Source: Thamnocephalis sphaerospora (taxonomy: Eukaryota; Zoopagomycota; Zoopagomycetes; Zoopagales; Sigmoideomycetaceae). From it: DNA of 27,455 bases. The stretch lies in assembly GCA_003614735.1 (NCBI GenBank), contig KZ992595.1:1-27455 (forward strand), given 5' to 3'. Both the position numbers and the translations under genes were made by a program. Below the pieces are notes generated by a model that made no database searches, was not told the DNA's origin, and saw nothing but the letters and a program-made list of their open reading frames with translations. This document shows positions 10,395 to 20,434 of the stretch, piece by piece; position 1 is the stretch's first letter; every line of letters starts with the position of its first letter.

Positions 10395-12753
10395 TTATGT
10401 GGACAGTGTGGGGATGTTGCCTAGTCGGATGCTTGGCGGCGGTGTGAGCGTGCTAGACACGTCCACCGGCGAGTAGGTCTTTGTGTTGTTACTGGTGACA
10501 AGGCGGGCACCGGTTCGCTGCTCCGCCTGCACAATACGTGTCAGAATATCCTCATAGTCGCTCGTCTCAATCAGTATACGCAGTTCTTCGAGCAGACGAG
10601 TGTCGGCGCCTGCTTCGCCTGATGGACTGAATGACTGTGATGTGTAGGGAGCGTCCAATGCTGCGTGCAAAGTGCCAGTGCATGGGCTAGAATTGTTGCC
10701 AGCAGCAGTACTAGAACGTGGCATAGCCGGTGCGAGCGATGGTTTTGCGGTAGTCAACTCGGGCACATCCACCACCTGATCCATGTCAATCATATCTTCA
10801 AACTTGATCAGCTCGGATACACTGTCGAGATCAGCCGCAGGCGCCATATTGTTGCCAGCCAGGTGGCCCAGGGTGCCAGCTGTTAGTGGCATGCTAGTCA
10901 TTGGTGCTTCCTGCTTTGTCGTAGCATTCATCGTATTCAGGCCGTACTCGTTCCAGATGGGCAGCAGCAGTGTGCTTGGATGCTCATCAGGGCTTAGCTG
11001 AATAGGATATATGTCGTTGCGAGTCTGCGGCAGAATGCTAGTCACAAACACATCGGCCCAGTTGACGCCAGCGGCATCGGCGGCAGCAGCAGCATCGGCA
11101 GCAGTCAGACCTGATGTGATGCTACTGGGTACATTTACCTGTGGCTGCATCGTCGACGGCATCAGTTGCGCGTAAGCATCCGCTTGTCGGTGGGTTGCCG
11201 ATGGTGCAATTGTGCTTACATGGCTGTTTGGTTTGCTCGAGTGGGTGTTTTTCATCAGTGCCGGATTGATGGTTTGCGCCGTATGATCTACACCTCCAAG
11301 CTCGCCATCGCCCAGCGGAGCAATAAGCGAAAAGGGCCGGTAGACTGCTTTGGCCGCGGCCGCAGCAGTGGCCGCAGCTAGATAGGCAAAATCGTTGGAG
11401 TCTGCACGACGTGCAAAGCTGTTGCCAAAGTTGCCGATATCTGGTGTGCCCAGCTGCCCGTTTATCGACAGTTGATTCGCTTGCGGTTTGAATGCCGAAA
11501 CGGAGCGAGAAAGCTTGGATGGCCGTCCCATGTATCTGGCTCCATCATCGCGGCTTGCTATTCCGGCGGCGGCGTTGAGTTCTGGTGCGCTCACCATACG
11601 CCGCACCTTATTTCTGTTGCCGGAATCGTGTGCCGGGGCACCATACACGCCAATACCAATCTCGTTCATCAACGAATCTCCATCTAGCGTTGGTGTGCCA
11701 GTCAGTTTCGTGGGCGGTGCACGCTTACGAGAGCGGCTTGACGATGGTGCACTGACGGTGCGCGATCGCTTCATGGAGCCGTCGGGCTGAATGTCCTTGT
11801 AAAAATCGGGATGAATGATCCAGTACGAGCCCTTGCCTCCCTCTCCGGGTTCACGTGGCACGCGTACAAAGCAGTTGCCCAGAGTAAGATTGTGGCGAAT
11901 CGAATTCTGGTGTGTTGCACACACACACACACACACACAGATGCCCCCGTTAGTTATGGTTTGTGCGTGCAGCATTATACAACAAAATGTGACTACTCAC
12001 CTGCCAGCCATGTTCATCCAAGCGGTAGTAGGGGTGACGTGTCGAAATGGCCTTGTAAATATCGGCCAAAGTTAGCTTGCCACGCTCCGATGTATGGATG
12101 GCCTGGCTAATAAGCGACCGATAGGTGAGGTTGGGTTTGCGCGAGGCATCTTCGGCAGAAGACGAGTCTGCGCTGGGCAAATCAAGACAATTGAGCATCT
12201 GATTATGCTGCTGCTGCTGCTGCTGCTGTTGCTGTGGCGGGGTCATGGCGAAGAGCGACGCTGTTGTCTCAGCTGCAGTTACGGTCACACGCGGTGTCTT
12301 GGCGCACAAAGGATCATAAACCGATTCGTCGCCGGCCGATCGAAGCATGGCAAAGTGCTGCGTGGCAAAAAAGTCGGCAATAGAAGTGGCAGGTGATGGC
12401 GTAGTCCCAAATGCCATCGAAGCCTGCCGTTTAAGCGAGTGCGGAGTGCAGGCTGCCCGCACCGTGGCGGGTGTCACGACCGTCATGGCGCTGCTTGAGC
12501 TGTGCTGCATCTGCGCCTGTGAAGCTAGCTTGGCGTCCATGTAACGGAGAGCTGTCTCTGTCATGTTGCTATGCCGGTTCGATACCGGCGTAAGTGGAGT
12601 ACGTGCGTCCGCAACGTGACCGATACGTGGCATGGAAAGATACAGGTCATTTGTATCGGCGTTTGGCGTAAGTAACGCGGCAGCTGCGGCAGAATTGGCA
12701 GCTGGCGCGGCTGCCTCGGAATGTAGCAGCAATAGCTGCGACTGGGTCGTCAT
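10395..12753 (-). CDS. Divergent forkhead transcription factor
   Basis: Model: complement(join(10395..11906, 12001..12753)), 754 aa. It is a predicted nuclear sequence-specific factor. The forkhead domain spans about residues 205-289: [15 protein letters not shown] (helix 1), [10 protein letters not shown] (helix 2), then [18 protein letters not shown] (recognition helix 3) and [12 protein letters not shown] (wing). The usual KPPYSYA start is replaced by KPNLTY and the usual LSLN by LTLG. After the wing a basic Ser/Arg cluster ([18 protein letters not shown]) may be a nuclear localisation signal. The N-terminus is Ala/Thr/Ser/Gln rich with a 9-Gln run; the long C-terminal tail has acidic patches such as [13 protein letters not shown]. 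The single 94-nt intron falls at phase 0 between WQ and NSIRHNL. The start is the first ATG in frame, after an in-frame GTG at 12771. A TAG acceptor-like site sits directly before this ATG, so a 5' intron is possible. Confidence 0.88.
11918..11939. repeat. (CA)11 microsatellite inside the forkhead intron
   Basis: Eleven CA units on the plus strand read as GT repeats in the minus-strand transcript. They lie between the ACTAACG branch site and the CAG acceptor at 11907-11909, within 12-33 nt of the splice junction. Confidence 0.95.
12208..12234 (-). repeat. CAG/CAA tract encoding a 9-Gln run
   Basis: On the coding (minus) strand this reads CAG CAA followed by seven CAG codons. It encodes nine glutamines after a TPP motif, about 25-30 residues before the forkhead domain. 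Pure CAG tracts of this kind tend to vary in length. Confidence 0.9.
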
Positions 12754-14855
12754 GCTACAGTATACAGACACCCTGTATCTCCCGTCGGGTATGCGGGAAT
12801 GATCGATGGCGTGGTGCGTTGGATGCGTGCTAGAACGCGACCAGAGGGTGGATATGGGCGGCGTGAAAAGGGGCAGTTGGAAGGGGATGCGTGCGACGGA
12901 ATAGGCGCTGTGATGCGGGACAGAAAAAGAGACGGTCTGCAGCGTGTATTAAAAGGTGACCGCCAAACAAGCCAGACACCCGGACTGCTCCTACAACAGG
13001 CACAACAACACGTAACAAGGACAGAAAGGGAGCGAGGAGCGCAGGGGTGCTATTACGCACGCAGGGCACCAGGGGCGGCGGAGTACGTAAGATGGGTAGC
13101 ACAGTAGCTTCCAAGGACTATGCCACCAGAAATCGAAATACCGTTGTTTTGTTTTGATTCTACCCACGTGGGCGTGTAATTGGCTGGATAGCAGGTTGAC
13201 AGCGGACGCGTGTATAAAGGCAGCTGATAAGCGGCGATTGGTGGTCAAAGGAAAGGGCGGCTAGTGTGAAAAAGGTGTATAGGTGTTGTGTGTGGGGGCG
13301 GGCGGATGCACCGAATCTAGAGCTAGATCGATGCAGAGTCAGTGATAAAGTAGCGAAAGCACACGCAGAGAGTGCACGCCGCAGGGCAGAAAGTCGTAAA
13401 TGGAGAGATTATCAGCGGAAACTGATGAAGTTGCGAGCACGTCTATTTGCAGTGTACGCTACCGGTGTGTCGCTTTATACACGGACACTATCGATGCGCG
13501 TAGCTTCCGCCGCTGCGGAAAAGGAGGCATCGGGCCGAGGGGGAAGGGGGGGGGACAAGTTGAGAGAGCGCGCGTACGCAAGTGCGCGTGTAGACAAGGG
13601 TGTGTATGGGCAGGTGCGCGTGTCTTTGGAAGGCGCTGACGATAGCGCACCCTAACGACAACTGCGCATGCTTGACGCTGCGATCGGAGCTCACACGCCG
13701 CGGCGGATTTGCCAGTGACGTCTACGACGGGGTTCAGCGCGCTCGAGGCATCTGGGGTCGGCGGACACAAGGTAAAGGAGTATTGCTGTGAACGCTGTCG
13801 TAGAGATGAGCCTGCTGCCATGCTTGTGCCACTCTGTAGACGTGCATTGGCGGTATCCGGCCGAGTGCCTCGTTGGATACGCGCATGGCCAGTGCCCATT
13901 TGCGCCGCCGGGTTGCCAGGCAGCGGCGCACCCGTTGACCGTGGTGGCGCATTGACTGCGGTCACTACCATTGCGATCGGCACGTGGTGATACAGTCACC
14001 AACATCCCCGTAGGACGCCTTGTCTACGCCTGAACCAGCGCTTCCTGTCCTTGTCCGTAAGCCCCTGGACTAGCATGTCACGTAAAGGTGAGAAAGATGG
14101 CGAAAAGGAGGCAAGTAAGCGGGCAAGCTTGGAGGTGCTTGCAAGGCATAACCAGCGACGTCACGCGTCTGGCAGCAGCAGCAGCAGTAGCAGCCTTGGC
14201 TAACCAGCATACATTCTGTCTCATGGCCAAGCGCACTCTACCAACAGGGTTCTACCACATACATGTATACATGCATATACACATATATGCGCATGGGCAT
14301 TTGAAAGCTAAGCGTTGAATGCCAAGCAGCATCCAGACCGGGATCATGGGGTGTCTTGGCAATGGAGTCGCTGGTCAAGCATCGTGGCGCACCCATCATC
14401 GTCGTCATCATCATCCAATGTTACCGTGTTAGCATGTCGGCCTGGACTATGGGACGAGGCGGGCTAGGGGTGTGGCCAAGGATGCAGGGTGCCAGCATGC
14501 CTAGCCCATTGCCATGACTTCCCAATGTTGCTGGTGAAGCTAAGCCGTGGAACCTGACTTCTGGACGCCACCGACCAAGGCTGCAAATCGTGTTGCAACA
14601 ACCATGGTTGCTGTCGGCCTTGGCTCTTGTCAGGGTCTGTGTCGGAGGCGTGGAGGATACCCCTTGCGTGATGACTCCACACTGAGGATCGCAAATGCAT
14701 GCGAATCGGCGACAAGTGCCATGGTCGCCGGTGGCAAAGTGACTGCAGTGGTGGTAGTGTTGATGGTGATATTCTACACGCATGGCGATTGGCCACAGTC
14801 ATGGCGGATCACACGCTTCCTTCTTGTCAGTGCCACACGCGTATTCGACAACACC
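12754..14855. other. Gene-poor region between forkhead and TMEM242-like genes
   Basis: From 12754 to about 13620 the plus strand is purine-rich, so the minus-strand forkhead gene has a pyrimidine-rich upstream region like those of the plus-strand genes. A minus-strand frame from about 13971 to 13459 is Ser/Pro/Thr/Gln rich with plausible codon use but no recognised domain. A TATAAA lies at 13213-13218 (plus orientation). A (CAG)5 repeat lies at 14173-14187 and CAT/CGT triplet runs near 14394-14416. Upstream of the TMEM242-like start the plus-strand frame stays open to about 14547, but its translation shows no family similarity. Confidence 0.5.
14256..14295. repeat. 40-nt perfect alternating pyrimidine-purine tract
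   Basis: Every dinucleotide step from 14256 to 14295 is pyrimidine then purine (CA, TA, TG, CG). It contains the 12-nt palindrome CATGTATACATG at 14262-14273. Such tracts can adopt left-handed or cruciform DNA. It lies in non-coding DNA about 560 bases upstream of the TMEM242-like gene. Confidence 0.9.
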
Positions 14856-15714
14856 ATGAGCAGCCAAGCGCAGCCGAATCTGCAGGAGGCGCAGCATGTG
14901 GCGTCAGTGAGCGACAATAGCGCAGACGTGTCCGCCAGCAATCTGCCGTCTTCTTCGCTCGACATTTGGCTGGACCGACTCATGAGCCCGAGGAATGCCG
15001 CCATTGCCACTGGTGTCATTCTGATCGTGAGCACTGGCTTGTCTGCGGCGTTGATTCGTCGTCGGCCTGCTAGCGGCCGGATTGCCGGTAGGTGCTCGGG
15101 CCAGACACGGCCGTAGGATCGAATGTATGCTAAACGTCGCGATAATGCTGGCTGCCAGCCGAGCTGCCGGCGCATTTTCGTCCTGTCCGGTCGTTGAATG
15201 CAGCACCGGTCACATCAGCCACCGCTTTGGCGGGCCATACGCCCTCTATGGCAAAAACAAGTGCAGTAGCTGTGGAGGAGGAGCTGGAGGCGTATTCTCC
15301 AGAGGCGCGGCGTGCCGGACGCTGGCTGGCCATCAAGGCGCTTGGGATTGGCACGGCCGCCTGTCTGCTGGTGAACGGCGTGGCGGCCTGGGCCATTGGC
15401 CGTGCACTAGGCGTCAGCAATGCAAGTGAACGGGCGTGCTGTGGGCGCGTTTACCCACGCGATGCTAACGAGAGTACATGCTGTAGATTGAAGAGTTTTC
15501 CGACTGGTGCAAGCGCACGATCCCACGACGTGCGGCGCCAGTGCGTGAGTTCATTTACCGTGACCTTGACGAGAAAGAGGTCAATGCTATTCCGCTGGAG
15601 AGCTGGAGCGATCTCAGCGACCGTGCTCAGCTTGAGTGGGAACGCGAAAAAGTGGAACGCCGGCAGCAGCGTCAGCAGCCGCAGCCACCGGCAGGTGCAG
15701 CACGGCAAAGCTAA
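14856..15714 (+). CDS. TMEM242: TMEM242-like two-TM protein
   Basis: Model: join(14856..15087, 15204..15421, 15487..15714), 225 aa. Human TMEM242 is an inner mitochondrial membrane protein that helps assemble the ATP synthase c-ring and complex I. Seen here: a Ser/Gln-rich N-terminus without a strong presequence, a first membrane segment at about 47-67 (AAIATGVILIVSTGLSAALI) followed by RRR, a linker, and a second at about 117-142 within the family-like pattern WLAIKALGIGTAACLLVNGV..ALGVSN. This is followed by IEEFSDWCKRTIP, which resembles the eF..km...P region of the family. A charged C-terminal extension (about 163-225, ending Gln/Pro rich) is longer than in the human protein. The first intron is 116 nt; the second only fits as a GC-AG intron. 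The GT donor four bases further on (15426) puts a stop codon in frame directly after the junction. Assignment rests on pattern and topology, so it is moderate. Confidence 0.6.
15422..15486 (+). other. GC-AG intron in the TMEM242-like gene
   Basis: The donor is AAT|GCAAGT, the branch site GCTAACG lies near 15463-15469 and the acceptor is TGTAG at 15482-15486. Splicing here joins GVSN directly to IEEF in frame (phase 0). The nearby GT at 15426 ends exon 2 at phase 1 and reads TGA immediately after the same acceptor, so it is disfavoured. Confidence 0.7.
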
Positions 15715-18180
15715 CGTCGCCGCTGCGCCGCTCGTAGGGCTGTACACTAATATAACCGCTTTGTGCCTGCCTGCATGTATACATGAGAAAAACGGATGCA
15801 CCTTGTGCGCGGGGAGCTTTGTGAACACACCCATGGTGCAGCAGTTGTCAAACGACGGCTTGTCTCAAACTTGAGTCTTCCCTTGATCCTGCACCTTGGG
15901 ACATGGCGCAGCACAGTGAGAATAGCATGGTGCGACGAACGGAATGTACTCTGATGCCGGCGCTTGATGGCATGAGTCGAGGTAATGGCCAGTGCTCCTT
16001 GTCTGCAGGATGCATGAGTTGCATAGAGCGCATGTAAGCGACACGAGGAACAGGCCAGCGATCAGACGACATGCCATCCAAAGGCATAACTGCAGCAAAT
16101 GCAGTAATGGCTTATGAAGTGCGTTTGAGTGCGTGACACGACTAGTGTGGGGCGCTTCACATTGCCTGCAGCAGCCGTCTGCCGTCCATTGACCGTGCTG
16201 CAGCGACGAGCAGAGGCTCTCTCAGCACGCTGGCTGCGCTGGACTGTTGGTGTCTGCTGGTACCCGTGCCAGTCAGGATCAGATAACACTCGTCGGGAGT
16301 GGCGTGATACTTGGTGTCGCTTTCGGGCGCATCTGATAAGTTGGCTGCCACTGCGGTGACACGCATAAAGGTAGGACAGTATCGACCGGCTCTACATGTT
16401 CCGACGTGCGCGCAAAGCGCACCCTTGTTTGTTATCTTTAGCGTGTCGAGGGAACTGCGGCTTTGCCCTTTGGGTAGTTCTCGCTGCCACCCCCGGGCAT
16501 GCGGGTGGACCAAGCGCACTGCAGCCAGAAACACGCTTTCGCCCTTTCGTCGCACGCCTACACGTTGATGCGCATGCAAAAACGCGATGCGCTAGGGTCA
16601 CGCAAGCGTGCAACCGGTGAAGAGCGTGTGCGCGCTTGTGTTGGTCCAGACAGCCGGTGCGGTACGCGATGCCCACGTCCATCGGCGCAATTAACGTGTG
16701 AATGTCATGCAATAATTATCAGATGCGATGCTTTTGGCGCTACCGAGGGTCGGTGCTAGCACCCTCCCCGCTTGCGCTAGCAGGTCGTACATGCTTGCTG
16801 CAGGCGCCGCATCTTCTGGAGGCTGACTCTGCTGTCGCTCATTCCGGTCATGCTATGCGCTTCGGTTGGTGTCATTGGTTTGTCACTCTGTGTCAGCTAA
16901 CACTGCATCTGCGCACGTTTCCTGGGTCGGCGGATGCTGACCATCAGATAAACGCGTCAATGGATGGTTCTAGCACCGCGCTGTCTATGACTGGACGCCT
17001 CCAAATGGAGCGACGGAAAAACGGGCGAGGCTAGTGCGGTTGGCAGCAGTGACAGGCGCTTTATGCGTCATCGTGGCCGGTTTTCGCGTAACCACCTGCG
17101 GATTGTTTGCAGTCGGCCAATCTTTCCGGCATTGCCCGTGAACGTGTACATTCGGAGTGTTTCTATCAGATTGCATTTGGCATACACCAGGCGGCGGTCG
17201 TTCAGGTTGACGTGGCCGTTCCTAGCAAGCACACCATTTCGGTCATTTGGGGGGCTGGCGGCAATCCCTCGACGGCCGCTATCTGATCGTGGCCCAGATG
17301 CTGACCAAAACGCTGACAGCAAGCACGTATAAAGTGCTCGTCACCTCCGGCGGGTGCCCGCCCAACGCCCCAACGGCCGCCTACTCTTGCTACAACCACG
17401 TTGTCTACGCCTGCTATGCTTACGCTGCATACCCTCTTGTTCACACCGCTGCCGCCTGCACGCTATCTTGTCCTTGCTATATCCCACGCAGACTAACGGA
17501 CCGTCAACGCCTCCCACCCAGCGCTGCACAACGCCGCGACCCTCGGCTGCGTGTCCACCTGCTTCAAACCCTAGCTACTGCGTGTTGCCGCGTGCAACAT
17601 ATCAGCGTGAGCTGTCGACACGCTCACGCGAGACCAGCATACTTGGCCCCTTGCTGTCTGGTGCTGTGAAAACGTGCCAGACGGTGCGTCCTTGAAAAGG
17701 GTATTCAGGCCGCAGCAGCGCATACGCTCGTCCACGCATACCGTACGCAGCGCGTGTCTGGCTGCGTGGGGAGTCTGTTCCCATCAAACGCTTGCATGAG
17801 GTAAGTACACAAACGGTCAATCAAGGCCTGCGTGATAGTAGCGCCGGCGGCCGCCGCCGGTGGCAAGGTGTGTCTATCGGATGGTCCGTTGAGACAGTGT
17901 GTACACACAAACAGGCCAGTGCACACGCGTGTGTAAATGAGCATGCGGCTGCGCACGCGCCGAATGCGCATGAGCGTGTATCCAATGCGGTTGCGATGCG
18001 GCGGTGCTTCATAGGGGCATGCGATGGGAGAATCCGCGGCCTTTTGGATTGCCTGGGCATACGGCGCCTGCGGACACTGCTGCGCAGCCGCACGAGCTGG
18101 TCGGGCGTGCTGTTGCATGCTTTCGGGCAAATAGCGATGGCATTGCTGGGAGAACGAGGGCTTCGCCTGTCGCGCTTCTC
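15715..18180. other. Unassigned region with coding-like fragments
   Basis: No gene could be assembled, but several stretches look coding. On the minus strand, 16366-16157 is a 69-codon ATG-to-TGA frame with codon use like the window's real genes. On the plus strand, 17113-17286 follows a TTTTGCAG-like acceptor (TTTGCAG) and has 57 codons with a strong purine-N-pyrimidine bias. A plus frame at 16781-16907 encodes an Arg-anchored hydrophobic stretch (RRRIFWRLTLLSLIPVMLCA). A good donor, GAG|GTAAGT, lies at 17801 at the end of an open frame. Plus-strand branch-like CTAAC sites lie at 16906 and 17494. The fragments do not join in frame by standard introns, so a decayed gene or a gene on the other strand is possible. 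Confidence 0.4.
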
Positions 18181-19027
18181 TTTAATCCACCTCGCCTGCG
18201 TGCTTTGCCCAACTTTCCCGCCGTACCTTCCTCTCCTCACTGTTGCCGTCACGCTTCTTCTGCTACGCTCGTTCCATTCTCGCCGTGCAGGCGTATCTTT
18301 CTTTGCTCACCCATCTCGCTCCGTTCGCTTTATTAGCGTCGGTCTGTCGTCTGCCCCACGCTCTGTCCTTCACACCACCCACCCACCCACTCGCACACAC
18401 GTTCACTTTGGTCCGCGCTTCCCCTCCTTTGGTCACTCACACCTACGCTTGCTCTCACACTCGCTCTCTACGTTCGTCTCCGCCCCAGTGTCTGTTCTTT
18501 GCCCCCCCAACTACCCCACTCACCATCGTCGCGTGGCTGTTTTCGCCAAGTTGAACATTGGCCTGTCAACAGATAACGACTGTTTGACGCAAACGACGCC
18601 CACACACACACACACACACACACTTTGACGCTGCATGCCCGCTCTGCGACGACTGCCGCCCTCTCCTCCGCTACTCTAAAGCCGTAGCCGTCGTAGCCGC
18701 TGCATCTCCGCTTGCCGCTCGCGCTTGGCATCTTTTGAACACATCGCTTTCCCTGGTCCTTTTGCCGCTCGGCTTGACGTTTCCTCGTTCCGCTTCTTCT
18801 TCTTTCTACCGTGATATATACATTCTACGCGTCTCTCACTCTATCCACCACCATCTTAGCTCGATTTACGTTTACGCCCTTGCTCTTGCGCGCTCACTGT
18901 GTCTGTTGACCGACCACCGCTAGCTAGCTAGCCAGCCAACACTAACGGACTGTTATTTGTGACGCGACGCACACTTAGATTCTCACCTTTCATTGCTTGT
19001 TAGCATATTCTATCTCTTCTATTACGC
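18181..19027 (+). promoter_or_regulatory. Pyrimidine-rich leader of the second forkhead gene
   Basis: The plus strand is strongly C+T rich from about 18181 to the ATG at 19028, with CCCACCCACC near 18381, a (CA)11 repeat at 18601-18622 and a short GCTA tandem at 18919-18931. Its translation is low complexity in all frames. By analogy with the bHLH and phosphatase genes this is read as promoter plus 5' untranslated sequence. Confidence 0.45.
18601..18622. repeat. (CA)11 microsatellite
   Basis: Eleven uninterrupted CA units lie within the pyrimidine-rich leader, about 405 bases before the start codon of the second forkhead gene. Confidence 0.95.
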
Positions 19028-20434
19028 ATGATGGCCCTCCAGTTTGACCATTCTCGTCTGCTCTGTCTGGCCGATGCTGCCGCTGCCACGCTCACCATGG
19101 CGGCTGCCTCGACGGCGCCCGCTGCCGGCTGTACCTTGCCGCGCATCACCCTGCCGCGGCCTAACCCGACGGCACGCGCGCCATCGCCATTGGACGCAGC
19201 GGCCACGGCAGTCTGGGACGCTCGGCCTGGACGTTCGACCATCTCACCTTTGGCGTCCGCCAAAGCACGCTCGGACATGACGCTGCCTCCGCTGTCCACG
19301 CTGATGCCCACGTTTACGCCGTCGGCAACGCCGTCTCCAGTGACGCTGGCGCCGCTGGCCGATTTGCCCATGCCGGATGCCGCTCCGCTTCCGCCATCGC
19401 GTGCATCTCCGGTCAGCGATGACGTGCTTTTGGCCGCTCGTGCGTTATCCTCGCCCGTATCGGCCAAAAGCTATCTGCCATCGCCGCATCCAAGTCCGAA
19501 CATGGGGACTGTCGACGACGATATCACCATGAATGACGCGGCTGACGCTGCCGTTCGCGAAACCGCCACGAATGAAACGGCCGCCGACGCTGAGGCCAAG
19601 CCGAGTCGTCGTGCTGGCCGTCGGTCCAATGGCGCCGCTGTGACCCGTCGTCGCCGCCGGCCTCCCTTTTCCTACGCTTCGCTGATTGCCCAGGCGATTC
19701 TTTCGTCGCCAGAGCGTCGCCTTACGCTGCGCGAAATCTACCAATGGCTGATGGAGCGTTACCCCACGCTCTACCGCGCCGACGACAGCAGCTGGCAGGT
19801 AAGCACAGTAATGCGGGCCCAAATGTGCGTCGGTCGTCCATGTACTCACCGGCAGAGCGCGGTCCGACCATTCTAGAATACCATTCGTCATAATCTGTCC
19901 TTGAACAAGTGCTTCTGCAAGGCTGCGCGACTGGATGTCGATCCGGCTGCGCAGTCGAGCAAAGGCAAGGGCGGCTATTGGACCGTGGATGCAGCCTACA
20001 TGCCGCTGTTTCGCAATGGACAGTGGCAGCGTGCTGCAGATTTGGGCCCAGAGACTAGCCAGCAGGTTGCCGGACTGCTGCGCGTGCGTGGTGGCGTTCC
20101 GCGTCGTCATGCACCGCCGCCGCCCGCGGCACTGATGGCAGCCGAGGCGGATGCCGTCGCTACCGGTGCTTCGCTGACGCCGTCGCGGGCCGACCCGTAC
20201 GCCAGTGCTAGCGACAGCGACAGCACCAGCGTGCGGTCCTGCAGTCCGGCCACGCCATCGCCGCTGCTTTCGCCGCTACGTACGCCTTCGACACCCACAC
20301 TGGCCCCCTCGGACTTGTGCCGGCCGACCTCGCCGTCGTGCCTGAGCAAGACAGTGCCCCCGGTGCGCGGCAACGGCGTGTCGCTGGCCGACCACACGAC
20401 GCCTCTGCTGCGCATTGGTAGCCTGCTCAACTGA
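19028..20434 (+). CDS. Forkhead transcription factor (canonical type)
   Basis: Model: join(19028..19798, 19877..20434), 442 aa. It is a predicted nuclear DNA-binding factor. The forkhead domain spans about residues 210-302: RRPPFSYASLIAQAILSSPE (helix 1), LTLREIYQWLMERYP (helix 2), then NTIRHNLSLNKCFCKAAR (recognition helix 3) and GKGGYWTVDAAYMPLF (wing). The short stretch DVDPAAQSS before the wing looks like an insertion. The N-terminus is Ala/Pro/Ser rich with an acidic patch, then a basic cluster (RRAGRRS..RRRRR) ahead of the domain that may serve as a nuclear localisation signal. The C-terminal tail has many Ser-Pro and Thr-Pro sites, as in cell-cycle forkhead factors phosphorylated by CDKs. 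The 78-nt intron falls at phase 0 between WQ and NTIRHNL, the same place as in the other forkhead gene. The start is the first ATG of the pair ATGATG; the second would remove one residue. Confidence 0.9.

Noticed and set aside
13266-13655. A 129-codon basic plus-strand frame
   Set aside because: It starts at GTG, and its Arg/Lys/Ala-rich translation is what a purine-rich strand gives; it is the reverse of the minus-strand forkhead leader.
17325-17340. TATAAA at about 17329 as a promoter of a downstream plus gene
   Set aside because: No coding region with a clear start follows. One hexamer in a 27-kb window is not evidence.
17792-18628. A 278-codon plus-strand open frame
   Set aside because: It begins at TTG, runs through a good GTAAGT donor and then through C+T-rich leader and a CA repeat. 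The translation resembles no family.
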